DNA of 64,000 nucleotides from Zanthoxylum bungeanum. Lineage: Eukaryota; Streptophyta; Magnoliopsida; Sapindales; Rutaceae. Shown here piece after piece: positions 33,555 to 45,562 of the stretch (position 1 is its first letter; the number at the start of each line of letters is the position of its first letter). The translations under genes and the position numbers were made by a program. The stretch spans positions 36,472 to 100,471 of the forward strand of contig SKCR01033440.1 in assembly GCA_019454045.1 (NCBI GenBank), written 5' to 3'. A model generated the notes under the pieces. That model ran no database searches, was not told the origin of the DNA, and saw only the letters and a program-made list of their open reading frames with translations.

Positions 33555-36500
33555 ATGGAGATGGAGGATTCTCATTCTGGTGCAATGATTAAATTGGCTG
33601 CCACTAATTACTCCCTCTGGAGACCTAGGATGATAGATTTTTTGCATTGTAAAGATCTGTTTGATGTCATTGAGTTAAAGGGAGTGAGACCAGAGTCTGT
33701 TAAGGAGTATGACTGGAATAAACTCAACAACAGAACCTTGGGTCAGATCAGGCAGTGGATCGGTCATAATGTCTTCCACCATGTAGCACAGGACACAGAT
33801 GCTTATGGAATGTGGAGGAAATTGGAAGACATGTTCCAGGCCAAAACAGCTCGGAATAAGGCCTTAATAATGAGGCGATTGGTGAATTTGAAGCTACGGA
33901 GTGGAACTTCCGTTGCAGAACACACCAACGAGTTTCAAAGCCTGGTGAACCAGTTATCTGCAGTAGATATGCAACTTGCAGATGAAGTTCAAGCCCTCTT
34001 GCTACTCAGTTCTCTTCCTGATAGCTGGGAGACTCTGGTGGTTACTCTCAGCAACTCAGCTCCAGGAGGCAAACTTACCATGCCTATGGTAAAGGATGCC
34101 CTGTCAAATGAAGAAGCCAGAAGAAAAGATGTGGGCTCAGATCAAACAGAAGCCCTTGTCACGGAGCAGCGAGGAAGACAACAGGAGAAACATCAAGGTG
34201 GGAGAAGAGGCAGAAGCAAAAGCAGGGGCAGGTCCAAGGACGGGAAAAAGACATACAAGTGCTTCCACTGTGGCATTGAAGGCCACTTGAAGAAGAATTG
34301 CAGGAAACTGCAACGGGAGCAGGGACAAGGCAATAACCAGCCGAAGAAGAATGACGCGGAGACACTAGTAGTTACTACGGTGGATGTAGCTATATGCTCC
34401 GGCCAGGAAGAAGCATGCCTTCACACCGCAACTCAGGATGTCGAGTGGGTGGTAGATACTGCAGCATCCTACCACGTCACTCCTCACAGAGATTTCTTCA
34501 CAACATACAAAGCAGAAGACTTTGGAGCAGTGAAGATGGGGAATACCAGTTCTTCTCAGATAGAAGGAATTGGTGAAATACAGTTGCGGACAAATGCAGG
34601 GTATACAATAACCCTGAAGGAAGTCAGACATGTTCCAGAACTTCGGCTCAACTTACTCTCGGGAGTAGCCCTTGACAAACAGGGCTATGCTAGCCACTTC
34701 AGTAACGGCACCTGGAGAATGATCAAAGGTGTTATGGTCATCGCCCGAGGACACATCTGTGGAACCTTGTACAAGACTCATGTGAAGATTTGTGCAGAAA
34801 GCCTAAATGTAGCTGAACGAGAGGCTTCTCAGAATCTGTGGCACCAGAGACTCGGTCACATGAGTGAAATGGGGTTGTCTACCTTGACAAAGAAGGATCT
34901 AATCACCGTCTCCAAGAATGCTACTCTGGATCCTTGCAATCACTGTCTATTCGGTAAGCAACACAAGTCTCTTTCAATTTCTCTTCTACAAAGAAATCAG
35001 AGTTACTCAGTCTGGTGTACTCTGACGTATGTGGTCCCTTGGAGGTAAACTCACTAGGCGGTAATAAATATTTTCTGACTTTTATTGACGATGCTTCTCG
35101 GAAAGTATGGGTGTATTTTCTGAAATCAAAGGATCAGGTCCTGGATTATTTCAAACTGTTCCATGCCATGGTCGAGCGTGAAACAGGGAAGAAACTGAAG
35201 TGCCTTCGCACAGACAATGGAGGCGAATACACTTCCAGGGAGTTCGATGCCTACTGCGGAAGTCACGGCATTCGACACGAGAGGACTGTTCCACGCACCC
35301 CACAACACAATGGTGTCGCTGAAAGGATGAACCGCACCATTATGGAGAAAGTCAGAAGCATGATCAGTATGGCTAAGCTGCCAAAGCCATTCTGGGGAGA
35401 AGCTGTTCGTGCCGCCTGCTACCTGATCAACAGATCACCATCTGTACCGTTGAACTTCGAGATTCCGGAGAAAGAGTGGTCTGGTAAGAATCCCTCATAT
35501 TCTCACCTCAGAATATTCGGATGTTTAGCATTTGCACATGTATCCAAGGAGCTCAGGCAGAAGCTCGATGCAAGAACTACTCCATGCATCTTCATAGGCT
35601 ATGGAGACGAAGAATTTGGATACAGGTTATGGGACCCGAAGGAAAGGAAGGTCATCAGAAGCAGGGATGTAGTGTTTCTTGAAGACCAGACAATAGAAGA
35701 CATTGAAAAACCCAAGATGCCTTCTAAAACCAGTGCCAACAATACCGATGCAAATCCAGACACAACCCCAGCACCAACACCAGAGGCCACAGATGATGAT
35801 GGGGTGCAAGACATGCCAGAAGCAGAACCGGAGGAGGATGTAGGTATTGAGCAGGGGGAGCTGCAGCCTGCTCCATCAGAGCTTCAGGGTCATCCACAGA
35901 TCCGGATGACAACAGACAGCCAGAACCTCCAGTACGAAGATCCGAGAGAGGCCGGATTCCATCAACCAGATACTCAGGATCAGAATACATTCTGCTTACT
36001 GACGAGGGGGAGCCAGAAACCTTCAACGAAGCAGTATCTCATAAGGACAAAGACAAATGGCTGCACGCAATGCAAGATGAGATGGAATCTCTGCAGAAAA
36101 ACAACACTTATGAGATAGTCAAGCTCCCACATGGAATGAAAGCACTGAAGAACAAATGGGTGTTCAAGCTCAAGAAAGATGGCAGCGGAAAAGTGGTGAA
36201 ACACAAAGCTCGACTAGTGGTCAAAGGATTCCTACAGAAAAAGGGGATTGACTTTGATGAGATTTTTTCACCGGTGGTAAAGATGGCTTCAATCCGAGTT
36301 ATCCTAGGATTGGTAGCCAGATTGAACTTGGAGCTTGAACAGATGGATGTCAAAACAGCATTTCTTCATGGTGATCTGAATGAAGAAATCTACATGGAGC
36401 AGCCAGAAGGATTCAAGGTTTCAGGTAAAGAAAACCTTGTTTGCAAGCTGAAAAAGAGCTTGTACGGGCTCAAGCAAGCACCAAGGCAATGGTACAAGAA

Positions 36501-37569
36501 ATTCGACTCATTCATGGTGGGTCAAGGGTACAAAAGAACTGCAGCAGATCAGTGTGTATACATTCAGAGGTTTCCAGATGGAAATTTCGTTGCTCTTCTA
36601 CTGTACGTAGATGACATGTTGATTGTTGGACAAGAAGCAACGAAGATCAGTCAGCTGAAGAAGGAACTCTCCAAGGCTTTCGACATGAAAGACTTGGGAC
36701 CAGCTCAACAGATTTTGGGAATGGAGATTGTTCGTGACAGACAGAACAAGAAGTTGTGGCTTTCACAGGAGAGGTATATTGAACGGGTAATCAGGAGGTT
36801 CGATATACAGAAAGCCAAACCAGTCAGCGTTCCGCTAGCGCACCATTTCAAACTGAGCAAGAGTTCGTGCCCCTCATCCAAGAAAGAGATAGAGGAAATG
36901 TCAGCAATACCGTATTCTTCAGCTGTTGGAAGCCTAATGTATGCAATGGTATGTACCAGGCCAGATATTGCACACGCAGTTGGTGTAGTGAGCCGTTTTC
37001 TCTCTAATCCTGGAAAACAACACTGGGAAGCAGTCAAATGGATTCTCAGGTACCTGAAGGGTACAACGAAGTTTCGTCTGTGTTATGGGGGAGCTGATCC
37101 GATCTTGGAAGGCTATACAGATTCAGATATGGCAGGAGATCTTGATGGTAGGAAATCTACATCAGGATTCATTTACACTTTTGCAGGGGGAGCTGTGTCA
37201 TGGCAGTCAAGATTGCAGAGGTGTATAGCATTATCCACAACAGAAGCTGAGTACATTGCCATAGCTGAGGCAGGAAAAGAAATGTTGTGGCTAAAGCGGT
37301 TTCTCCAAGAGTTAGGGATCAAGCAGACAGAATACAAGATACATTGTGACAGTCAGAGTGCTCTGGACTTGAGCAAGAACTCAATGTATCATTCCCGGAC
37401 GAAACACATTGATATTCGCTATCACTGGATACGCGAGGTAATGGATCAACAACTGCTGAGACTAGTGAAGATCCATACAGATGAGAATCCAGCCGATATG
37501 TTAACAAAGGTGGTTACTCGGGACAAGCTAGAGTTGTGCAGAGACATAGCCGGGATAGCTGTCAGATGA
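33555..37569 (+). pseudogene. Element H gag-pol, two small frame breaks
   Basis: Gag starts at 33555 (MEMEDSHSGAMIKL) and has a CCHC knuckle (CFHCGIEGHLKKNC, about residues 235-250). Protease (WVVDTAASYHVTPH), integrase with LWHQRLGHMS and CNHC, and a DDE core follow. A 2-nt insertion near 34980 shifts the frame early in integrase; a single-base loss near 35890 shifts it again in the integrase-RT linker. Reverse transcriptase (MDVKTAFLHGDLNEEIYM, YVDDMLIVG) and RNase H (STTEAEYIA) form a 499-codon frame (36070-37569). All catalytic motifs appear intact. Given the young LTRs, this element may have moved recently, and the breaks could be assembly errors. Confidence 0.9.
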
Positions 37570-37602
37570 CGATTGTTTCGGATGCAGCTGGAGGGGGAGA
37601 AT

Positions 37603-37974
37603 TGTTAGTTCAGCTGCCACTTTCATGCATGGGAAATGCATATGACATGCTAACCACCATTTGAAGACTCCATGAAGAAGTTGCCAAGCAACTTTAGGTG
37701 ATCTTTGACAATTGAAGAAAAGGAGCCAATAATTCTTGATAAAGCCATGATTTGTGGCATGAAATCAGGGATGAATAGTAGTCGTTTTTCTACTATAAAA
37801 ACAACATTCCAGTGAGCTTATTATTATCCCAATAAGTGAGCAATTGTGTAGAGAGTGTAAGTGAGGTTTTTGTGAGTTTCTTGTTTTGTAAACTTGTAGT
37901 ATTATTCTTGGTAGTAATAATACGAATTCGATTTTTCCTCAAACACTTCCTAAAGTGATCGTTATTTCACAATA
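37603..37974 (+). repeat. 3' LTR of element H
   Basis: 372 bp, almost identical to 32539-32908, ending CACAATA, followed by the target duplication AATGT. Confidence 0.93.
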
Positions 37975-38049
37975 AATGTATCTCAAGATCAAAGTTGTTC
38001 AATTTGATGTTTGGCCAGTGACATTGGACGAAATTCTTGGAAATCATGA

Positions 38050-38088
<39 letters not shown>

Positions 38089-38910
38089 AATGAGTCCATG
38101 ACTTTAATGGGAAATTAAAAGTACGGAATCATTTAAATAATTGATAATAAGTGAATTTTATATCATATGGGCATAAGATCTGAAGAAAATTTTGCCCTAC
38201 TTCTACTTGTTTGATAGAGTGGATTTTTCTCCTCTTTAGGAGCAGAATTTCGGAGTACGGCAAATATGCTTCCAAATTTCTAATAGATTTTTTTTTTTTA
38301 TTATATCATCATCAGTAAATTGATAATTTATTATAGAAAATACTCTAGTAATCAGTAATGTATATGTTTTTGAATAATATTATACTTAAAAAATTGAAAA
38401 ATAAAAATTATATTCAAAGTAATATAACACTTAATTAATGTCTTCTATGAAAATATGAGTACAACGAAAATTCATATTTTCGAATCATTATATTGCAAGT
38501 ATATACAAATGATTTTTCTCTTTATTTCTGATGATTTTTTTTTATTAGCTTGTTTAATTGATTAATAATATCTGTTCTTGATAGAATCTATCAATATTTT
38601 TAAAATTATAAAAAATAAACAATCACTTAATTTATTTTTCCTAGATATGAGTCGTCATTTAGGATAAAACTTTGATAGTATTTCTTTGGAGAAAGCCATA
38701 ATAAAAATCCAACATGAAAGAGATTATATACCAAAACCACCTAATTTATTTATTTATTTTATTGCGAAAATTAGAGTGGTAGTGAGTGTTGATGAATTAT
38801 GAGTCAATCTCTCTTTTTGACTAGAGAGAGAATGAGACATGAAATATTGGAGATTACATTACAAAGCGTGGACAGTGGAATAATAGAAACATCGTTTGAC
38901 CACTCGATTT

Positions 38911-38916
<6 letters not shown>

Positions 38917-38969
<53 letters not shown>
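38917..38969. repeat. (TA)n microsatellite
   Basis: About 26 uninterrupted TA units. Confidence 0.97.
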
Positions 38970-38970
<1 letters not shown>

Positions 38971-39347
38971 GCTAAGCAAAAAGTTCCACAACAAAAAAAA
39001 AAATCAAAGTGCCCTGTAAAATCCACATCAAGAAGAGGAAGAAGAAGGTGGTAGGGTTTCTTTTACTAATAATATTCACATGTTGATGCATGGGAATGAT
39101 AATGAAGCATGGATTCACATGGCCTTGCTCTTTGATTTTTTTTTTAATTTTTAATAATGCTTTCACATGCATGGCTTCGATCACGATTCATAAATCAACT
39201 TTTGTTTTTCATACTCTTTTGGTCACGACAATTAATGGGAATGCTTCATTTGTCTTTGTACCCTATGATTTAGGGGGCATTTGGGACCCAATTCATTTGT
39301 GTCTCCACCAACTGTGCTGTTGAAGAATATGCCAAGGACAGTGAGTT

Positions 39348-39404
<57 letters not shown>
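39348..39404. repeat. (TA)n microsatellite
   Basis: About 28 TA units; a chance Ile-Tyr-repeat frame crosses it on the minus strand. Confidence 0.97.
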
Positions 39405-39407
<3 letters not shown>

Positions 39408-39474
39408 TTGATAACTGTTTTTCGTTCTAAGGGTATTATCAAAAATAAACTCATCGAACAAACCTCCACAACAA

Positions 39475-40076
39475 TGAATTTTTTGGTTAGTAAGGAATCA
39501 AAGCAAATTTAATAGACAAACGAGAAATACACGGAGTTTACGTGGTTCGACGGAGGGTGGCTTCAACCTATGTCCACACGAGAAATGAGATGTATTTTAT
39601 TACTGTTTGAGGTCAAGACCGATCGAGCTATAACAAGGAAATGAAATCTCTATGTGTTAAAACACCTCGGGTCTTCACTAGCCCGCTATAATTCACTCAC
39701 TATGTTAGATAAGCGATCAAATTTCTCTCTCTATCACTAGTTTTTAAGCTCTTAGCTCTTTACAAATTGTGAGATGCGAAATTTGCTAACCACTGAATCT
39801 GAATCTTCAACCTCCTTATATATGTTTCCAAATTCACTATTACACCGTAAATAACATTAACAAATGTCATCTTATCATTATTACCATCGCAACTCTACTC
39901 GCCTATTGTTGAAAACAACATTAGGTGAAGTCCATGTTTGATGCATCATTGGTTGCATGATTAACACTACTGCTGGCACCCAGCAGCAAATTTCTAGAAT
40001 ATCCTAGTTTGCACTTTATGTACAAGAAGCATTTTCCATATCCCACACATATTTAAGCACTTGTCATGCACCAACA
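39475..40076 (-). repeat. Probable solo copia LTR
   Basis: Read on the minus strand it starts TGTTGGTGCATGACAAG and ends AAAAAATTCA, about 600 bp, with a TATA-like CATATATAAGG near 39815. It also has ACGTGGTTCGACGG with CTATGTCCACACG, the same pair of features as in the element G LTR. No partner LTR or coding sequence is nearby. The flanking five bases do not match clearly, so the ends are approximate. Confidence 0.55.
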
Positions 40077-41198
40077 AAAATCAATTCTTTTGGATTATCT
40101 GAGGACTATTGAAGATTGTTTCTTTAAATTTATTTTTGGGAAAAATCATTGATTTATTAGATGTTGATTTACTATACTCTCACTCTCTTATCTCTTCAAT
40201 TATACTCTCCAAGAAGCAATTCATTTCTTTTAAACTTTAAATTGATTTTCAATCCTACATTCCACACTTTATTTTGGCTAAGGTCTCAAATAAGAAAGTG
40301 TCCATTTGTGGTAGGGATTAGATTTTACTCGAATCAAATAGGTCAAGTTTGGTTTAAAAAATAATAGATCAGACAGTTCTTCTTATTCAGTGTGAGTCGT
40401 CAAAAAAAATATATATATATAAAAATGACGAACGACGGGTTGGGTTCACTCACATATTATGTAAGCCAAACCTAAAATAGCAAGTGTCATGACCCAACTT
40501 AACTAACTAGATATTATCCATTTTGAAGACATGACAGTTCATTTGGAAATAATACTTGAGTTCATTTGGAAATAATATTTGAGATCTGCTTATAAGTATT
40601 GATCCTCTTAACTAGTTTTAGACTTTTTAGTGAGTTTGGGTTCGGGTTATCACCCCTTACACTTTGGTAAATACCCTTGACAATTTAATACTTTAGACAA
40701 TTTAATTCTGAAAAAAAAAAAAATATTGTGAGATAAAAAAATTATACTTTAGACAATTTAATTCTTAAAAAAAAAAAAAATTCAACTTCTATTCCCAAAA
40801 GTCTAAAATTTAACTGTTGTTAGTTTAGGTAAAATAATTTTTTTAATCCTCAAAATATATACTTTTAAATACAATCAAATACTAATAAAAAATTTGAAAA
40901 AAAAAACATTTACATTTACTAAAAACCAATACCAAAGAAGCAGATGAACGAAATGCTTTTTGATGAAATAAAAAGAAAACATACATTCTTCATCATATAA
41001 TAGCCAACAGCAAAAGCCATTCTCTGGCAGTTATTTAATTTGTAACAAAAGTATGAAAAGGGATATCATTATGCAAGAACATGTACCGTTTTAGTCTTCT
41101 GCTTTAACGGTTCTAATGGTACTGCTCTTTACACTAAGGAAGTTTAGTGACATTCTTTCTGTCACCGTTTGGTTTGGTCCCAATAATCATATCACCCT
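40077..41198. other. AT-rich spacer and 3' flank of the RING-H2 gene
   Basis: No gene. It contains poly(A) runs and a short direct repeat (ACTTTAGACAATTTAATTCT near 40690 and 40747, AGTTCATTTGGAAATAATA near 40538 and 40560). The part nearest 41198 would be the 3' UTR of the gene on the minus strand. Confidence 0.55.
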
Positions 41199-41594
41199 TT
41201 ACCTGGGTCCGGGGGCTCCAGTATTGGAGCCCGCTCCGATACGATCTGGTAATGCATCTGGTAATGCATGCAGAAAAACTGATGATCCTATTCCTCCCTC
41301 TGATGCAGGAAGGGCTGTCGTCTTACAAATGGGACATAGGTTTTTCTGCATTAGCCACTGTTTGATGCAGTCTGTATGGAAGTCATGTCCGCAGTCCAGG
41401 GTCCCAAGATTATCCCCATTGGTGTATTCCTCCTGCCTCAACAACGTATTAACCAAGATAGACGATGTTAATATCAATACAGTCTCATGGATTTATGATA
41501 GTCAAGTCAAATTATCTCTACACCACCTTATGTTTGGAGAAAATAAATATAGCTACCACGGATTTCTGACAATGACACTGAACCATCTCCAGTT

Positions 41595-41890
41595 AGGGGT
41601 GTTCAAATTTTCGGGTCAACCCGCGATCAGACCCGCACGAGTTTCAAAAGAAATTGGTGGTTTTCGAGTCAACCCGACCCGAAATTTACTGGTTGGATCA
41701 CGGGATTGATATTAAAACCCGACACTATAATATTTTTATTAATTTTTTTCTAAAAAAATTTATTTATTTTTTTTAAGCCCGGGTCGGGCCGGGCCCGGGG
41801 TTTTTTGGGTGAGCCCGGCCCAGGCCTAGATTTTGAGGCCCGGCCCGGGCTTTTTCCACCCCAGGCCAGGCCCAAGCTTTTTTGCCATCC
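41595..41890. mobile_element. Chimeric GC-rich hAT-like remnant in an intron
   Basis: The left end TAGGGGTGTTCAAATTTTC with repeated CAACCCGACCCG resembles the element at 29434; the right part is rich in GGGCCGGGCCCGG and ends GCCATCCCTAAAC, like a different hAT-type end. The ends do not match each other, so it may be two nested or recombined elements. It lies in the intron 41433-42862 of the RING-H2 gene. Confidence 0.5.
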
Positions 41891-44197
41891 CTAAACTTAA
41901 AACATCCCAAACCTCTAATTTTTTATAGTAACGTGAGGACTGTTGTAATGGTGCTATTTATAATGGTTATGCATGGCGAGACTGTTGTTGGTGGAGTGAG
42001 GGAGCTGAGACAGACGTGTGTGTGGCGAGAGAGTTTAGCGTGTATGTGGTGGGATCTAAGCATGCGTCTGTGTGAAAATTATTTATTGTGTTTCTTTTTT
42101 GTTAGCAATTTCACTTATTATTTTATAATGAGAAATTTGATATGTTCAATAATCTGTGTTTTCAATTTAAGAATAATATGATTTATTATATATAATATTA
42201 TGAATTGTTATTAAAATAAAAATTATTATAATTATTATTTTTTTGGAAATTATCTTTACACCAATAAGGAATTATGATAATGTCACTACACCTCATAACC
42301 TTTAGATTTTGTATCAATGAGCCACTACAACATATTGATTTCACTAAAATTAACAGTGAATCAACGCTGGTTTTGGGGTTTTCTTACCATTTCCGTGCTT
42401 AATTTCTCCTTAATTAATTAAATTTTCGAAAATCCCCAATTTTTCAAAAACCCTAATTTTATTATAAAAAAAACCCTAATTTCTTTGATTGTTATTGTTT
42501 TTCATCAAATTGAACCTCTAGAAAGCTTACACATCACTCAAATAACATTTTCCTGACATATATTTATCTAAATTCCACTAAATCTTAACCCTAATTTTAG
42601 AAATTCCTAATTTTTGAGTAATTTCCTAAGCCCCCCCAAGACGCCCTAGGCGTCAGGCTGCCACCCGACTAGCTCCTAGCGCGTTTTATAACCTTGCGGA
42701 AAAGTGGCTCATTAATACAAAACACAAACCATAAATGGTGCAATGTCGTCACAAATTTGTGGTGGCTACATGTAATTTTCCCAAACCTGAGAATATAATT
42801 TCCTTGTATGATATTGCTACCTAAGACAGAGGGTGTAGTCTTTTCCCCACTCCAATTCATACCTGACAAATACACCAAGGCTCGTGATCTGATGGGGATT
42901 CTGTTCCAACGGACATGTATTTTTCCTGTTTCAATATTTTCATAATAGTTTCCTCGCTCAGTCCAGTGCTCACATCTCCGATGCGTTCTTCGAGTGCCAA
43001 CAGTTCCTACGAATGCAATCTCTGTATAAGGCTATAAGCACAACCTTCAACATGAAAATATCAAAGAGGGGCATAACCACCTGTCTATTACCTCATAAGA
43101 CATGTTATCAACATCAGGGCGCATGTCTCTGTGCCTTCATGCATTTCGGCCAGCCCATGAAATATGAAAGGCTCAAAAAGCATATAATCCTGAAAGATAA
43201 ATAAAGGTCAAATGCATGAAAAAGAAAAAGAAAAAGCCACATAACCCAAATGTTTTTGGCATGCTCAATTACTGAAGCAACCAACTCAGGGCCTGTGGAC
43301 GTAAGACAAATACACAAAACCATGGATAGACAGCAATCTTTGTTATCCCTCTTTGATATTCATCTCCAAGTATTCAAACTTATCCCTAAACTCATTATGT
43401 TAATAATAATATCGATAGATAAAGTTGTAATCACAAAACAAACTTTGCAAACTTTGTGACTCAAAGTTTTCTTGTCAAACAGAAATCCCACTAAAAATTC
43501 ACGGAAGTTGTGTTTTGACTCCAAGACTTGTTTTTTGATATATTATTCATGTATCAGCGACTGAAATTGAATTTCAAGTTGAAGAGTTTGTTTTCACCTC
43601 TGTTGTTTTCCTTGAAGAGCAAAACAAAGTAATCACCATTTCCTTTTCGTTTTTTATAAGATACAGGTCCAACCGTCTGAAGCCACTTTGCTTTACAAAT
43701 TTCCACAGAAATCAGTTTATCTGAGAATCTGAGGCTAACAGACTTTACTGTGGCAATTTAACAGCATATAAAGCGAAACGATACTACTTATTTTTGAGGA
43801 AAAAAATTAAGCAACAGGTGAGATAGCATAAAATCTTGCACGTCAGCCATTTGATCTTTCAACAATATTGGTGGTGAGTTCTTGAGTACATCAAAGTGAT
43901 TTTTACCTTTCATCAATAAATGACGATAAAACTTTAGCAAGCTAGCAGTCACTATTTACACTAAAATAACAAGTTCACAGCGCAATATGATAAAATGACA
44001 AGAATGTAAAGCATGTTTCATTAAAATAAATCAAATACAAACCTCAATTCCTACATTCTCCCCTCGGTGCATGGCATTCAGTACTTGACGAATCTGAGCC
44101 ACAGAGAAGAAGATGAAAGTTTAGTCCTCATAATACCTTATTAACATTACTAGCTAATGATCATAATAGTAACTGATTTAATGTAAAGAGTGTAAAG

Positions 44198-44365
44198 ATT
44201 TTTTTTTTGGAAACCCCGCCGTCAAATCACCCGACCCGGGCTTAAGCGGAGCAGGTAAAACCTCCAGCTGTCTCAGGCTCTTACAAGAAACACACTCCCT
44301 GGATTCGAACCCAGGACCTAGAGGCCAGATCCTAAGTTCTACACCACCAAACCATACTGTAACTA
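44198..44365 (-). mobile_element. tRNA-derived SINE in an intron
   Basis: On the minus strand it starts near GTATGGTTTGGTGGTGTAG (box A-like), has a perfect box B in GGGTTCGAATCC (44300-44311), and ends in GGGTTTCC followed by about ten A. I could not fix the target duplication. It is not a tRNA gene: no cloverleaf closes. It lies in the intron between the large exon and the 51-bp exon of the RING-H2 gene. Confidence 0.7.
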
Positions 44366-45562
44366 AACAGCGTTAAATACCATTATCAATTATAAAAAAT
44401 AAAAAATAAAAAGTAAAGTATATGTGGACTTTTTCTCAATAATCCTATGAAGTCGATGCAACTTTTTTGTTTTAGGTAATATAATCAAAATTGCATAATA
44501 ACCAAAACAAAAGCAGAAATCGAGAAAGAAAAGAAGTATTCTGTTTTCAGAATCAATAAATACTTTAATCAACATAGGGAATTTGTATTCGTTAAAACTA
44601 ATACTTCCAATCAATAAAATATAACTGACATAGTTATGATGATTCTAAAAAACCAAAGCTGAACGTAGACAAGCATGCCAAACAAAAGTTGAACTATAAA
44701 ATCAAATTAACACAAACCAAATAAGGAAGCAATCAAAGTAAAGATGTTTCATATGTAAATCAGCTCTGCTGCCTCTGCACAAGACCTTAGATGTAAAACT
44801 CGATTTCATATTGTTTTAAATAATTTATATCCCAAGTTGCATCAATATGAAACTAACTTAAGTGAAAAATTCTCTGAGTTCGCGATAAATACAAAGATTA
44901 ATTATTCCTGAATGTAATTTCATGACTGAGATGCTATTCATCACAAATGAACTATATCTTCAAGGTATTAATAAATATATATTGCTCTGGAATGTATGTC
45001 TTGTAATAGGTCCCATTCTTCTACAAATTCATAACTATTCAAAGCAATGAAGAAACTCACTGCTTCGAAATTACAAGCATAAATTTTCCCAATAATCAAA
45101 TACTCGTGTTCCTAATTACTGACCATTTGATTCCGTAAATCTATTTTCATCCCTACAAGTTCTAGTCTCATTCAGAATGCTAGTCCATGAATCAATTTCT
45201 TAATTTATTGCTAACTTTGAAAATAAGACTTCAATATCTTTAGTTCATGCCACCTGTTCCTTTCAAATTTCAATGGCAGAATCACGCACTCACATTTTGC
45301 TCTTCCTTTCAAAAGGTCAACAGTAATGTGAGAATTATGTTCTATACATGAGGTTAAACTCAACTCAGATATATAATGCCAAAGCAACTACAAAAACAAT
45401 ATACATCTGTTCCAAGTAATAGTAAGCAAGAAATCAAAGCATAGACATATAGCTATTCCATAATAATGGAGAAAATTCCATATCCAGTAACCAAACTTTA
45501 ACACAATAAATGTCCAGATGAAATAGTATAAATGAAAAGTAGAAAGCTAAAAAAACACAAAC

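Larger units (their letters stand above)
32539..37974 (+). mobile_element. Element H: young, complete Ty1/copia retrotransposon
   Basis: A 5.4-kb plus-strand element with 370-bp LTRs (32539-32908 and 37603-37974), a perfect target duplication AATGT (32534-32538 and 37975-37979), a primer site, a GC-rich leader, and nearly full-length gag-pol. The two LTRs differ by about three substitutions and two single-base indels, which marks a recent insertion. Only two small frame breaks are visible in pol. A polypurine tract GGAGGGGGAGAA precedes the 3' LTR. Confidence 0.95.
37980..39474. other. AT-rich intergenic DNA with microsatellites
   Basis: No gene found. It contains a run of about 31 A near 38055-38085 and two long TA repeats (38917-38969 and 39348-39404). 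Small frames around 38972-39323 have no family features. Confidence 0.65.

Noticed and set aside
41116..41709. 197-codon plus-strand frame
   Set aside because: Antisense to the RING-H2 last exon and its intron, which has clear zinc-finger residues and splice sites on the minus strand.
44290..44360. Possible tRNA gene on the minus strand
   Set aside because: Box B is good but no acceptor stem or anticodon arm closes and an A tail follows; a SINE fits better.
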